From Ancrocorticia sp047602305 (lineage in GTDB: Bacteria; Actinomycetota; Actinomycetes; Actinomycetales; Actinomycetaceae): DNA of 64,000 nt. Numbering within the stretch: the stretch's first letter is position 1; each line of letters opens with the position of its first letter. Shown piece by piece: positions 43,901-58,666 of the stretch. The translations under genes were made by a program, and so were the position numbers. The DNA lies in contig JASGHO010000001.1 in NCBI GenBank assembly GCA_047602305.1, positions 682,001 to 746,000 on the forward strand. Direction: 5' to 3'. The notes under the pieces were generated by a model. It searched no databases. It was not told where the DNA came from and saw only the letters and a list, made by a program, of their open reading frames with translations.

Positions 43901-46221
43901 GCGCCGTCGACGCCCCAGGCGTTGTCCCAGCTCAGCCCACGCGCAACCTTGAACTGGTAGCTACCAACCGGAAGCATGGACACGGTGCGCTGGTACGTGC
44001 CGTCCGGCTGCGGGAACATGACGGCTCCCAAGCAGGCAGGCGCCCACTCGGCGCAGCCGAAGATTCCTGCTTCACCCCAACCGCCGGGAAGCGTGTAGAG
44101 CGATTCCGCAGGGCTGGCGAATGCGTAGCCGGTGAGGGGATCGAAGAAGAAGAACGTGCTCTTTCCTTCGAGCGCCGTGAACGTGATGTTGTCACCGCCT
44201 GGTGCGCCCCAGGCGCCCCAGTTCTCATCCCACGATCCACTCGTCACCTTGAACTGGTACTCACCCGCTGGGATATCCAGTTCCGCTGACCACAGCCCCG
44301 AAGCCGAGTCGAATGCCAGCGAGGTGGCCGCGCAGCCCGGATCCCAGTCCCCACCACAGCCTTGGGTGGCCTGGAAGTCACCGGCGACGATACGCTGACC
44401 GTCCCCCGTTGGGATCTCCGTGGAAACGGTGAGCGGCTCCGACGCTGCCGACAGTTGCCCGTCCCGCGTCCGTGCCGTGATGACGTAACTGAACTCGGTT
44501 CCCGCCGGAAGGCTGGTGTCATTGATCATCGGTTCCGGCGACGTCGTCGTGACAGTCTTGCCCGTATTGGTCTGCGTGCGCTCGATAACGTACTCGATAC
44601 CACCGCACAGCGCCGAGGCTTCGTCCCAGGTGACCTGGATCGAATTCATGGTGGCCGTGGCCTTGAGGTTCGCGGGAGCGTCCAGCACACCGGTCTCCAC
44701 ACATTCCTCGGCAGCCTTGATATCCGAACGGATAGCGATAGCGCCGCGACCATCGATGGTGGTGTCGATCTTGCCGCCCGAAACCGTTACGGTCTGCCCG
44801 CTCCACGTGCCATCCGCGGCTTTCGTGGCCTGGTAGATGTTGTAGTAGATACCATCGGGCAGCTCAGTTTCGAGGCTCACTGTGAGCGACGACGCATTAT
44901 TGTTGAGGGCGAGGAAGCCCTTGTCCCCACGACCGAAAGCGATGGCGTTATTCCCCGCATCGGTCCACTGGTTGTTGATGTCCGTGCCGCGCACGTAGTT
45001 GCGGAATCCGACCATGTTCGCGATCGAATTCTGACCGTGTGTAAACGTCCAGCCGTTCTCCTTGGTGGGGCTGACGACCATGCCGTCCTCGCCCTGAACC
45101 GGACCAATATCCCGACTGGTGAACGCGTAACCCGACTGGATCGACGGCGAGCCGTACGTCCATGCCAACGTGAACGCCTGCGCCATCTGGTAGGCGCGCC
45201 CATCCTTGTAGGAGAGGGTCTCGCCGTTGCGTTCCGTGTCGTGATTGTCCACAAACACGGCCGCGTCCTCGTGCGCAAGCATGCCCCAGGCGTCCGTGAG
45301 TCCGATGCCGCCGTCGTCCAAAAGATGACCAATATTGTTGCCCTGGAACGAGGAGCGCAGCTCACGAGCGTAGGTGAACTCGTGAACGTCACCGATGTGC
45401 TCGTACTCTTCCGGCGCGATGGGTTCGCCTTCGCCGCGGATCACTTCCTGCACGATGTAGAGATCGTCGCGGTTGTTCACGCCGTTCCAGATTGCTTCCA
45501 CATCGGCTGCGGGCATGTGCTTGACCGCGTCGATGCGGAAGCCGGATACTCCCAGGTCCACCAGCTTGTTGAGATAGCCGGACAGCTTCTGCTGCACCTC
45601 GGGTTTGGCCGTGTTGAGATCCGACAACCCAACGAGACGGCAGTTCTGCACTTCCCACCTGTTGGTGTAGTTCTCGATGTTGCGGTCACACGGCTCGGCT
45701 GGCCCGCCCAGCCCGGTGTAGTTGTTGAAATCCGTCTCGTCGTAGAGTCCCGGGTAGTTGAAGTAGGTGAACTCGGTGCCAGCGAATCCTGTGCCACCGT
45801 CCGGCGATCCAGACATGTGATTGACGACGGCGTCCGCAATCACCTTAACGCCCGCCGCGTTACAGCGGTCGATCATAGACTTGAACTCCGCCTCAGTACC
45901 GAGACGCGAATTCAGATCGTAGGAAACTGGCTGATAGTACGTCCACCACTGGGATCCCTGGATATGTTCCTGGGGAGGCGAGGTCTGGACATATCCGTAT
46001 CCATTCGGTCCCAGGGTTGTTTCACACTGCTCGGCAATGTCATTCCACGGGTAGGAAAAGAGGACGGCAATTGTATCCTTGTCATCCTTGAGTGCGGCGT
46101 CCGCGGGTGTCACCAGGGTGGGTGCAACAACGCCTCCGCCCGTTACCGCAAGTGCCGCCATAATAGCGAGTCGCTGTCGCCAGCGCCCCCGACCCTTCTG
46201 GCCAATTCGTCGTCGAATCAT
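40909..46221 (-). CDS. cell-wall-anchored amylopullulanase (alpha-amylase plus pullulanase)
   Basis: A 1770-aa protein from ATG 46221 (GAAGGAG before it). Order: signal peptide (1-43, ending TPADA-A). Next is a GH13 alpha-amylase (~45-510; DAVVNHMSG, GFRIDAVKH with the nucleophile near 229, QEVIRGEGE, FVDNHDTERNG). Then a fibronectin-III-like domain (~520-600), two X25/pullulanase-associated modules (~607-790), a CBM48-type segment (~910-1010) and a GH13_14 pullulanase (MGLRVVLDQVFNH, GFRFDLMGHHS near 1260, YGEGWDFGE near 1297, DAHDNET near 1430). Last come PTGKPTGEP repeats (~1670-1725) and an LPNTG sorting signal with membrane helix and RRRAAEK tail. It should cleave alpha-1,4 and alpha-1,6 bonds of starch, glycogen or pullulan at the cell surface. 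Sortase is not in the window. Confidence 0.95.
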   Translation of the reverse strand: MIRRRIGQKGRGRWRQRLAIMAALAVTGGGVVAPTLVTPADAALKDDKDTIAVLFSYPWNDIAEQCETTLGPNGYGYVQTSPPQEHIQGSQWWTYYQPVSYDLNSRLGTEAEFKSMIDRCNAAGVKVIADAVVNHMSGSPDGGTGFAGTEFTYFNYPGLYDETDFNNYTGLGGPAEPCDRNIENYTNRWEVQNCRLVGLSDLNTAKPEVQQKLSGYLNKLVDLGVSGFRIDAVKHMPAADVEAIWNGVNNRDDLYIVQEVIRGEGEPIAPEEYEHIGDVHEFTYARELRSSFQGNNIGHLLDDGGIGLTDAWGMLAHEDAAVFVDNHDTERNGETLSYKDGRAYQMAQAFTLAWTYGSPSIQSGYAFTSRDIGPVQGEDGMVVSPTKENGWTFTHGQNSIANMVGFRNYVRGTDINNQWTDAGNNAIAFGRGDKGFLALNNNASSLTVSLETELPDGIYYNIYQATKAADGTWSGQTVTVSGGKIDTTIDGRGAIAIRSDIKAAEECVETGVLDAPANLKATATMNSIQVTWDEASALCGGIEYVIERTQTNTGKTVTTTSPEPMINDTSLPAGTEFSYVITARTRDGQLSAASEPLTVSTEIPTGDGQRIVAGDFQATQGCGGDWDPGCAATSLAFDSASGLWSAELDIPAGEYQFKVTSGSWDENWGAWGAPGGDNITFTALEGKSTFFFFDPLTGYAFASPAESLYTLPGGWGEAGIFGCAEWAPACLGAVMFPQPDGTYQRTVSMLPVGSYQFKVARGLSWDNAWGVDGANATFVTVGGESILITFDPATEQVSVGQSNPSLPGSGTAQAYWISEDTIAWPTALAEGEDLTYSLDGYLPHLVSVTANGELSAEQKKEFPRVANGYVALKITGDAREILKGSVQVVAARNHEPVASTGVQIAGVLDDLYAGAADRDLGLTWGSGTPTLALWAPTATNVSLKLWQGDAVDPQLIPAERDDDGVWTVVGEPSWKNAQFLWSVDVFVPSVGDVVTNDVTDPYSLGLTIDSKRSVLVDLEDPASFPAAWNNNPAPLANDAQHTIYELHIRDFSISDETVRPEYRGTYMAFTEGDSDGVNHLTSLADAGMTTVHLLPSFDIASSSIPENRADQTNPEIPADAGPASEAQQAAVEAGKSKDGFNWGYDPLHWTTPEGSYATEGNQVGIARTVEYRSMVSALHDMGLRVVLDQVFNHSAASGQSENSVLDRVVPGYYQRYDTKGNVESSTCCQNVATENLMAGKMMVDSVVTWAKEYGVDGFRFDLMGHHSMENMLAVRAALDELTLEKDGVDGKSIYLYGEGWDFGEVANNALFTQATQSNVAGSGIGAFNDRLRDAVRGGGPFDEDQRTYQGFGSGGYTSPNAAALEQLTEEQRLEGLLHGKDLVRVGLAGNVKGMEIRPGELSEEIDYNGQPAAYANDPQESVNYVDAHDNETLFDNLYWKLPTDTDMDTRVRLNVLSQATVALGQSPSFWHAGVDILRSKSLDRDSYNSGDHFNLLDWSMQSNGFGRGLPIAEKNKDKWNLMAPLLENAALNPTSADMNDTYQMSLDLLKLRSSSPLFTLGSGELVKERVSFPNATDKAAPGLLVMRIDDSATASPNIDRDLDGLLVVFNASPEPITEAIDGMAGKNLVLSDIQKNGYDDVVKQVTWDAKAGSVTIPAHTAAVLVDKVGSEPTVKPTDEPTGEPTGTPTGKPTGKPTGEPTGKPTGEPTGKPTGQPTKGPGQPSASATKPGGTGGKLPNTGASVAGLVILAAVATVSGGVLVARRRAAEK

Positions 46222-46248
46222 GCATACTCCTTCAGTTTCGTTCCGCTG

Positions 46249-46264
46249 CTTGCAACGATGCAAG
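46249..46264. promoter_or_regulatory. inverted repeat upstream of amylopullulanase, LacI-family-like operator
   Basis: CTTGCAACGATGCAAG: 6-bp arms CTTGCA/TGCAAG around 4 bp, 28-43 bp before the start codon. Its form resembles operators of LacI-family sugar repressors (MalR type). A role in maltodextrin or glucose control is inference. Confidence 0.45.
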
Positions 46265-46583
46265 ACAAGGAACAGGGCCGACTCTATCGGAATACACGGG
46301 GTGCTGGCTTGGAATTGGAGAAAGTTTCTGCAATTTATGTCAGTGGTTGAGACACAAGTAGGGCGACGACGGCGCCCGTGGGCTGCGGGTTGTTTGTGGG
46401 TGGCGGGTTGGCCACACTCTGGGGTGGGTTTTTGATCAAAGGAGTGGCGTTTTCCGCAAGAAGTGACGGGTTTTCCGGTGGAAAATACGTCACGTGTATA
46501 CGAAAACGACACTCCTTTGTGGGTACGACGAGGCGGGTGGCCTCGTGAACCTGTTGGTGGGGCTGCCTTGGGTATGCCAAAGC
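46265..46583. other. intergenic region upstream of amylopullulanase
   Basis: No convincing gene. It should contain the amylopullulanase promoter (minus strand). A small hairpin ACGAGGC/GCCTCGT occurs near 46527-46545. Confidence 0.4.
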
Positions 46584-46622
46584 GGGAGGCCCCCGGAACC
46601 TGTTGGGTTCTGGGGGCCTCCC
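46584..46622 (-). terminator. rRNA operon terminator
   Basis: 17-bp arms 46584-46600 and 46606-46622 (one G-T pair) with a 5-base loop, starting 11 bp past the 5S gene on the minus strand. This strong GC hairpin fits intrinsic termination of the rRNA transcript. Confidence 0.8.
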
Positions 46623-46632
46623 GTAGTGGTGG

Positions 46633-46752
46633 GTGGCGGTGGTGTCCTACTCTCCCACACCCTGGCGAGTGCAGTACCATCGGCGTGTCCAGGCTTAGCT
46701 TCCGGGTTCGGAATGGGACCGGGCGTTTCCCTGGAGCTATGACCACCGCCAC
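46633..46752 (-). rRNA. rrf: 5S ribosomal RNA
   Basis: About 120 bases on the minus strand. The ends GTGGCGGTGG and CCACCGCCAC pair to form helix I. The internal GGGAAACGCCCGGTCCCATTC-like segment and the CGAAC of loop B are characteristic. End positions are approximate. Confidence 0.93.
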
Positions 46753-46913
46753 TTCTATTGGGTTATCAGTCATGTATTGAACCACAGTCAAGCCTCTCCC
46801 GTGACAGGGGGTTTGACGGTTGGTTTGGTGTTGGGTTTTTGTATAGTGGACGCGAGACACAAGATCTTATCAACCTGTTCACTCTCTCTTTATAGGAGGG
46901 AGGACGTGGTTGT

Positions 46914-51913
<5,000 letters not shown>

Positions 51914-52101
51914 AACTGTGAAGCATGACTAGCTCCAATAAAATGCGCACACAACAAATGCACACGCCACACAACCAACCAAACAACCCCAAAAGGCCAT
52001 CCAGCCAGCCATGCACAACCAACCAGCATCTCTACCAGCCAGTCACAACCAGCATCACTGCCAGTCAAAAACACCAACCACAACCCACAACCACACACAC
52101 C

Positions 52102-52122
52102 CATATCGAACACGTGTTTGAT
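52102..52122. repeat. palindromic leader repeat, copy 1
   Basis: The segment contains ATCGAACACGTGTTTGAT, a near-perfect palindrome centred on AACACGTGTT. It lies ~190 bp upstream of 16S in the rRNA leader and is repeated exactly at 52180-52200. Confidence 0.8.
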
Positions 52123-52179
52123 TATCGAGTCGCGATCAGTGCACACACACCCACCAACACCCCTCACCCCACACACATC

Positions 52180-52200
52180 CATATCGAACACGTGTTTGAT
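52180..52200. repeat. palindromic leader repeat, copy 2
   Basis: Identical to 52102-52122, 78 bp away. It is just downstream of the candidate rRNA promoter on the minus strand. It could be a protein-binding site or an RNA hairpin in the leader. Confidence 0.8.
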
Positions 52201-52230
52201 GACCGGGTTGTCAGTGAATTGTCCGTAACA

Positions 52231-52260
52231 ATAACACTCGACACACTATTAGACTTTCAA
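52231..52260 (-). promoter_or_regulatory. candidate rRNA operon promoter
   Basis: On the minus strand TTGAAA (52260-52255) and TGTTAT (52236-52231) are separated by 18 bp, giving a start near 52224 and a leader of ~310 bases before 16S. The match is moderate. Other promoters may lie upstream. Confidence 0.4.
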
Positions 52261-53176
52261 CCACCACACCCACACCCCACCAACAACCAACCACACGTCG
52301 ATCATCAACAAGGAGAAGCGGACCAGAACTCTACCACAACCACCCCACGTCCCGCAACCCCCTCAACGAGACTTGCAACACACTAGTTGGTTACCGGAAC
52401 AATTCCAGAACCTGTCACACTCGAACACCCAACAACCCGTTTCACCTAGCATTCCCCGCGAAAGACTTACCGTCTCCCACTAGTTTGCCTAGCGAAACCC
52501 TCACCGCCCCGCCTCTTTCAAAGCGTCTTAGTGCTTGTTGCCGTGTCCCGGCGACAGGTAAATACACTACCCACCCCCACACCCACCGTCAAACCACCAG
52601 CACGAGACCCCCCTCACACACCCACAAAACCCAACAACCACAACAAAAACTCATCACTCAAAACCTTAAGCACCCCCACAGAGGCCTCAAAACACCCCTC
52701 CAGACCACCCACCATGAACACCACCCAACCCGCCACAATCAACAAATTGGTAACCAGGCCCACACACCCAATTCCCAAACGGCCTCCACAACTTCCCGCG
52801 ACACATCAAGAAACGCACACAAGGAGACCCGCAACACGCACACGAGCACCCCAGCCCCACAACACAAGTACTACAGACACACCCCACACAATCCACTAAC
52901 CCAATCCACACAACCCACCCCAAAAGCAACCACGGCCCAAATCGCACACGCGATCAGGCCGTCGTCGTCAAATATTTTACTAGCGAGTGGGGCCACCCAA
53001 CCAGAAACTCTAGCTACCCCGCCAGGATCGTTCGGCTACTTAAGCTTTCGTGCATGAAATAACCCGTATAACCATCAATATCGTGCGCTAAGGCTTAAGT
53101 AGGCGGAAAGCCGAAAGCGGGAAAGCGTGAGACGCAAAGCCGAAACGCTCCCCACACCTACTCAACACCAAGCAGA

Positions 53177-53214
53177 AAGGGTGGGCCCTGACGTGATCGT
53201 CAGGGCCCACCCTT
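53177..53214 (-). terminator. terminator after tyrS
   Basis: A 15-bp perfect stem (53177-53191 with 53200-53214, containing AGGGTGGGCCCTGA) and an 8-base loop, followed on the minus strand by TTTCTGCTT. It lies 126 bp past the tyrS stop and shields the rRNA region. Confidence 0.75.
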
Positions 53215-53339
53215 GAGCTATTTCTATGAGAAGCCTCGAGAGATTCGGCGAACCTCAGAGTTTGTTCCAATCGGCCTAACCGCTCGGTAGGGCTCCTTAG
53301 TTATCCAATCGGCCTTGGCTTCTTGGCACAACCTCGCCA
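53215..53339. other. gap between tyrS and its terminator
   Basis: Contains only a 12-base direct repeat TCCAATCGGCCT (about 53265 and 53308). No gene seen. Confidence 0.4.
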
Positions 53340-54602
53340 CTATTCACTGACGCGAATAACTCCGAGGTTCTTCTTGCCCTTGCGCACGAGCACGATTCCG
53401 CCGGGAAGGACATCAGTCTCCGCCAACACCTGCGCGGCATCGGTCACCTTGGTGTTGTTCATGTTCAATCCGCCCGAGGTCAGGGTGCGACGCGCAGCGC
53501 CGACGCCCTTCTCGAAGCCAAGTGCAACGAACAGGTCCACAATCGGAGTGCCAATAGCGGCCTCCGCAGAAGGAAGCTCGGCAACGGCATCAAGCAACGT
53601 CTGGGCGTCAATATCGTCCAGTCCCGCTCCTCCGAACAGCGCACGCGACGCAGCAATGACACGCTCGGTGGCATCGGCTCCGTGCACCCAGGTGGTCACA
53701 TCGGAGGCGAGAACGCGCTGGGCCTCACGAGCCTGCGGACGCTCGGCCACCAGCTTCTCGAGCTCCTCAATCTCCTCACGAGTACGGAAGGTGAAGACCT
53801 TGAGCATGCGGATGACGTCGTCGTCGGCGGTATTCAACCAGAACTGGTAGAACTTGTAGGGGCTGAACATCTCCGGGTTGAGCCAGATGGCGCCGCCCTC
53901 AGTCTTACCGAACTTGGTGCCGTCGGACTTGGTGATGAGCGGGTTGGTGAGAACGTGAACGCTCTTGCCCTCAACCTTCTTGATGAGGTCCATGCCGCCC
54001 ACGAGGTTGCCCCACTGGTCGTTGCCGCCCACTTCGAGCGTGCAGCCGTGGCGGCGGAACAGCTCGAGGTAGTCGTTGGCCTGGAGGATCTGGTAGCTGA
54101 ACTCGGTGTAGGAGATGCCTTCCTCGGACTGCAAGCGGCGCTGCACAACGTCCTTCGAGAGCATCGTGCCCATGCGGAAGTGCTTACCGAGGCCGCGCAG
54201 CAGATCAATGGCCGACATCTCAGCCGTCCAGTCAAGGTTATTGACGATCCGTGCCGGGTTCTCCCCCTCGAAATCGAGGAGGCTCTCCAACTGACCGCGA
54301 AGCGCCTCGGCCCAGCCAGCCACGACTTCCTTGGAGTTGATGGAGCGCTCACCCTTGTCGCGCGGGTCGCCGATGAGACCTGTGGCCCCACCGACGAGTG
54401 CCAACGGATGATGCCCCGCCATCTGCAGATGACGCATCACCTTGACCGCCACGAGATGGCCGTGGTGCAGGGAAGCCGCGGTGGGATCGAAACCGCAATA
54501 GAAGGTAACCGATCCCTCGTTCAGTGCACTACGCAGTGCATCTTTGTCAGTGTGCTGGGCGACAAGCCCGCGCCACTCAAGTTCATCGAGGACGTCAGTC
54601 AC
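53340..54602 (-). CDS. tyrS: tyrosyl-tRNA synthetase
   Basis: A 420-aa class I synthetase from GTG 54602; the family begins with the VLDELEWRGLVAQHTD helix. Motifs: FDPTAASLHHGHLVAV (HIGH-like), the tyrosine pocket QILQANDYLELF and GGNDQWGNLVGGMDLI, the KMSKS equivalent KFGKTEGGAIWL, and a C-terminal S4 domain (VLPGGIVLVRKGKKNLGVI). Single gene with its own terminator. No T-box leader was recognised. Confidence 0.96.
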   Translation of the reverse strand: MTDVLDELEWRGLVAQHTDKDALRSALNEGSVTFYCGFDPTAASLHHGHLVAVKVMRHLQMAGHHPLALVGGATGLIGDPRDKGERSINSKEVVAGWAEALRGQLESLLDFEGENPARIVNNLDWTAEMSAIDLLRGLGKHFRMGTMLSKDVVQRRLQSEEGISYTEFSYQILQANDYLELFRRHGCTLEVGGNDQWGNLVGGMDLIKKVEGKSVHVLTNPLITKSDGTKFGKTEGGAIWLNPEMFSPYKFYQFWLNTADDDVIRMLKVFTFRTREEIEELEKLVAERPQAREAQRVLASDVTTWVHGADATERVIAASRALFGGAGLDDIDAQTLLDAVAELPSAEAAIGTPIVDLFVALGFEKGVGAARRTLTSGGLNMNNTKVTDAAQVLAETDVLPGGIVLVRKGKKNLGVIRVSE

Positions 54603-54701
54603 GTTCTTTGCCTTTCGTCGGCTGTGCCCGGCCTTCGAGCACAGGGTCCAGTTTGCCCGCTTCACCCACGCTTCTTCCAATTCTGTCCGCAGGGTGTCGC
54701 C

Positions 54702-55220
54702 TCACTCACGCATTAGTTCCTCCACGGCGAGGGCCGCCTCGAGAGGAATTTCAGTTCCGGACATTCGTGGTGTCCAGCGAATATGAGGGGCGATGAGCTT
54801 GAGTTCGGTCAACGAGATCGGTTCGTCTACCGGGGACAACGCGTCCAGTTGCAGGTCCACGAACCCCGTTTCGGTGCGCTTCGCCTCGGGATTCCAGTGC
54901 GGGCCCACCCAGATCTCCGACGCCACCGTCGCAATCCCAATCGCTCCCTTGGGATGCGTACCAACTTTGACGACGACGCCGCGATCCCCCGGCTTCATCC
55001 CGCGCCGCCGCGTCCCAGTGTTCCAAGTAGTTGACACCGTTTCACCGGCTGCCAGTTGCGGAATCCACCGCGCCCAGTCCGGGTAGGGATCGTAGGCGAG
55101 CGTCGGGTTGACGAGGAAAAGGAAGGCGCGCGGAGCTTCCTGCTCCGCGCGCTCCGCCGGATGGTGGGCCAACCCGGACACGCCCAACGATGACGGGTCA
55201 CAGCGGGCGTGCCGATCCAT
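54702..55220 (-). CDS. EVE-domain-like protein
   Basis: A 172-aa protein from ATG 55220. The core FLFLVNPTLAYDPYPDWARWI, GETVSTTWNTGTRRRGMKPGDRGVVVKVG and PKGAIGIATVASEIWVGPHWN resembles the PUA-like EVE fold. EVE domains bind modified bases in DNA or RNA and often accompany restriction systems, though none is visible here. It lies 7 bp from argH on the same strand. Assignment by pattern only. Confidence 0.55.
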   Translation of the reverse strand: MDRHARCDPSSLGVSGLAHHPAERAEQEAPRAFLFLVNPTLAYDPYPDWARWIPQLAAGETVSTTWNTGTRRRGMKPGDRGVVVKVGTHPKGAIGIATVASEIWVGPHWNPEAKRTETGFVDLQLDALSPVDEPISLTELKLIAPHIRWTPRMSGTEIPLEAALAVEELMRE

Positions 55221-55227
55221 CACGAGC

Positions 55228-56652
<1,425 letters not shown>

Positions 56653-56759
56653 GCCTCTATCGTAGGCGGTGCCTCCGACACATTCTTGCGCACGTCCATT
56701 GCGCGGGTGTTTCGCCGTCCATTGCACGTTCACCTCGCCACCACCGGCATCAGCGCAGT

Positions 56760-56765
56760 TACACT
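56760..56765 (+). promoter_or_regulatory. -10 element giving a leaderless argF transcript
   Basis: TACACT ends 6 bp before the argF ATG. There is no Shine-Dalgarno sequence upstream of that ATG. The spacing is typical of leaderless actinobacterial mRNAs. No clear -35 hexamer. Confidence 0.45.
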
Positions 56766-56771
56766 AACTCC

Positions 56772-57779
56772 ATGAGTTTTCACGGACGTTCTTTTCTCAA
56801 GGAATCCGACTTCACTCCCGCCGAGTGGGTCGCTTTCATCGATCTCGCTGCCCAGCTGAAGCAGGAGCGGCGCACCGGCACGGAGCGCCAGCGCTTGGCC
56901 GGTAAATCGATCGCGCTGATCTTCGAGAAAACGTCCACCCGCACCCGCTGCGCCTTCGAGGTGGCTGCCTTCCAGCAGGGCGCGCAGACCACCTACCTGG
57001 ACCCCAACAGCTCCCAGATCGGGCACAAGGAGTCGGTGGCGGATACCGCGCGAGTGCTGGCGCGCTTCTTTGACGCCATCGAGTTCCGCGGTGATCGCCA
57101 GGACGACGTCGAAGCGTTGGCCGAGTACTCCGGCATCCCGGTGTTCAACGGACTGACCGACGAATGGCATCCCACCCAGATGCTCGCCGATGCCCTCACC
57201 ATCCGCGAGCACGTGAACAAGCCGTTCAATGAGGTGACGCACGTGTTCATGGGCGACGGCCGCTTCAACATGGGCCGCTCCACGCTCGTCTCCTCGGCCA
57301 TGCTCGGCATGGATGTGCGCATCGTCGCCCCCAAGGAATTCCAGCCGGACTCCGAAGCGATTGCACTGGCCGAGAAGTACGCGGCCGAAACCGGGGCGAA
57401 GGTGACGATTACGGACGACGTCGTCGCCGGAGTTGCGGGTGCTGACGTCATCTCCACCGACATCTGGGTCTCCATGGGCGAACCGAAAAACGTATGGGAA
57501 GAGCGCGTGGCCAAGTTGCGCGCCTACCAGGTGAACCAGCAGCTCATGGAGGCGACTGGCAACCCGGACGCCATCTTCATGCACTGCTTGCCCGCCTTCC
57601 ACGATCTCAACACCGCGGTGGGCCGCGACGTCTTCGAGCTGACCGGCATGGACGCGCTGGAGGTGACGAACGAGGTGTTCGAGTCGCCGCGTTCGGTGGT
57701 CTTTGATCAGGCCGAGAACCGGATGCACACCATCAAGGCCGTCATGGTGGCGGCACTTGCCGACCCGGCAAGTCTCTGA
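56772..57779 (+). CDS. argF: ornithine carbamoyltransferase
   Basis: A 335-aa enzyme from ATG 56772. Carbamoyl-phosphate site FEKTSTRTRCAFEVAAFQQG, ornithine region DEWHPTQMLADALTI, VFMGDGRFNMGRS and the HCLPAFHD loop with the catalytic Cys. It forms citrulline. Codon and length are ordinary. It could serve synthesis or, in reverse, arginine deiminase catabolism. No arcA or arcC nearby; pairing with argH favours synthesis. Confidence 0.95.
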   Translation: MSFHGRSFLKESDFTPAEWVAFIDLAAQLKQERRTGTERQRLAGKSIALIFEKTSTRTRCAFEVAAFQQGAQTTYLDPNSSQIGHKESVADTARVLARFFDAIEFRGDRQDDVEALAEYSGIPVFNGLTDEWHPTQMLADALTIREHVNKPFNEVTHVFMGDGRFNMGRSTLVSSAMLGMDVRIVAPKEFQPDSEAIALAEKYAAETGAKVTITDDVVAGVAGADVISTDIWVSMGEPKNVWEERVAKLRAYQVNQQLMEATGNPDAIFMHCLPAFHDLNTAVGRDVFELTGMDALEVTNEVFESPRSVVFDQAENRMHTIKAVMVAALADPASL

Positions 57780-57809
57780 GGCGCGCGCCCGCGTATCTGA
57801 GCCGGGCTG

Positions 57810-58607
57810 CTAGACGAACAACAGTAGGGAGAGCGCCATCACAGCCATTCCGGCGATCAACCCGCCGATGGCCAGGTGGTGCTCTCCGTATTCTTCGGCC
57901 GACGGCAAGAGTTCGTCGATGGAGATGTACACCATCACTCCGGCCACCGAGGCGAACGCGACTCCGAACATCGTCTCGCCAACAAACGGACGCCAGATGA
58001 GGTAGCCGATGAGAGCACCGAGAGGCTCCGCGAGGCCGGACGCGAAGGAGAGCCAGAAGGCCTTGGCGCGATCCTGCGTGGCGTAGTAGATGGGCGCCGA
58101 AACGGCGATGCCCTCGGGGATATTGTGCAGCGCGATGGCAACGGCAATCGGAATGGCGATGGTGGGATCGTGCAGCGCCGAGATGAAGGTGGCGAAGCCT
58201 TCGGGGAAATTGTGGATGGCGATGGCGAGGGCGGTGAACATGCCCATGCGCATGAGTTTGCCGCGCGAGGCGGCATCCATCGGCTTGGTGGAGTTGGCCG
58301 GTTCGTGCGGATTCGCTTCCTTGGGAACCAAGCGATCGATGATGGCGATGACGGCAATTCCGGCGAAGAAGGACCCCACGGTGGCCCACGCGCCAGCTTT
58401 CGTTCCGAGTTCCTCGACCAGAGCAACCTGGGCCTTGGGGAAGATCTCGATCATCGACACGTAGATCATGACACCAGCGGAAAATCCCAGCAGAACCGAG
58501 AGATAACGCGGATCCTGCTTCTTGGAGAAAAAGGCGATGACGGAGCCGATTCCGGTGGAGAGCCCCGCCAAAAGCGTCAGTCCAAACGCAAACATCACGT
58601 CAGTCAT
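57810..58607 (-). CDS. ZIP-family divalent metal transporter
   Basis: A 265-aa membrane protein with eight hydrophobic segments. The two metal-path motifs HNFPEGFATF (TM4) and HNIPEGIAVSAPI (TM5) identify a ZupT-type ZIP permease. The cytoplasmic loop (residues ~100-120) is charged. It imports zinc, and possibly iron or manganese. A palindrome upstream suggests metal-dependent repression. Confidence 0.94.
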   Translation of the reverse strand: MTDVMFAFGLTLLAGLSTGIGSVIAFFSKKQDPRYLSVLLGFSAGVMIYVSMIEIFPKAQVALVEELGTKAGAWATVGSFFAGIAVIAIIDRLVPKEANPHEPANSTKPMDAASRGKLMRMGMFTALAIAIHNFPEGFATFISALHDPTIAIPIAVAIALHNIPEGIAVSAPIYYATQDRAKAFWLSFASGLAEPLGALIGYLIWRPFVGETMFGVAFASVAGVMVYISIDELLPSAEEYGEHHLAIGGLIAGMAVMALSLLLFV

Positions 58608-58666
58608 CGATACGCCACCATTTCTCTGAGTGAAAATCCACTGTGTTGTCCACCAGATTAGCAGAA

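Larger units (their letters stand above)
51914..53176. other. rRNA leader and upstream region
   Basis: No protein-coding gene is credible: the plus strand is A/C-rich with few G, producing spurious frames. It holds the rRNA promoter candidate, a duplicated palindrome in the leader, and further T-rich minus-strand DNA that may carry more promoters, for example a TTGACG on the minus strand near 52965. Confidence 0.6.

Noticed and set aside
42643..46350. Long plus-strand frames opposite the amylopullulanase (42643-44289 and 44362-46350)
   Set aside because: Antisense shadows of GC-biased coding DNA. The minus strand has all catalytic motifs.
52485..53057. 190-codon Thr/His/Pro/Gln-rich frame upstream of the rRNA operon
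   Set aside because: It comes from A/C-rich leader-region DNA, has no start signal and no protein-like composition.
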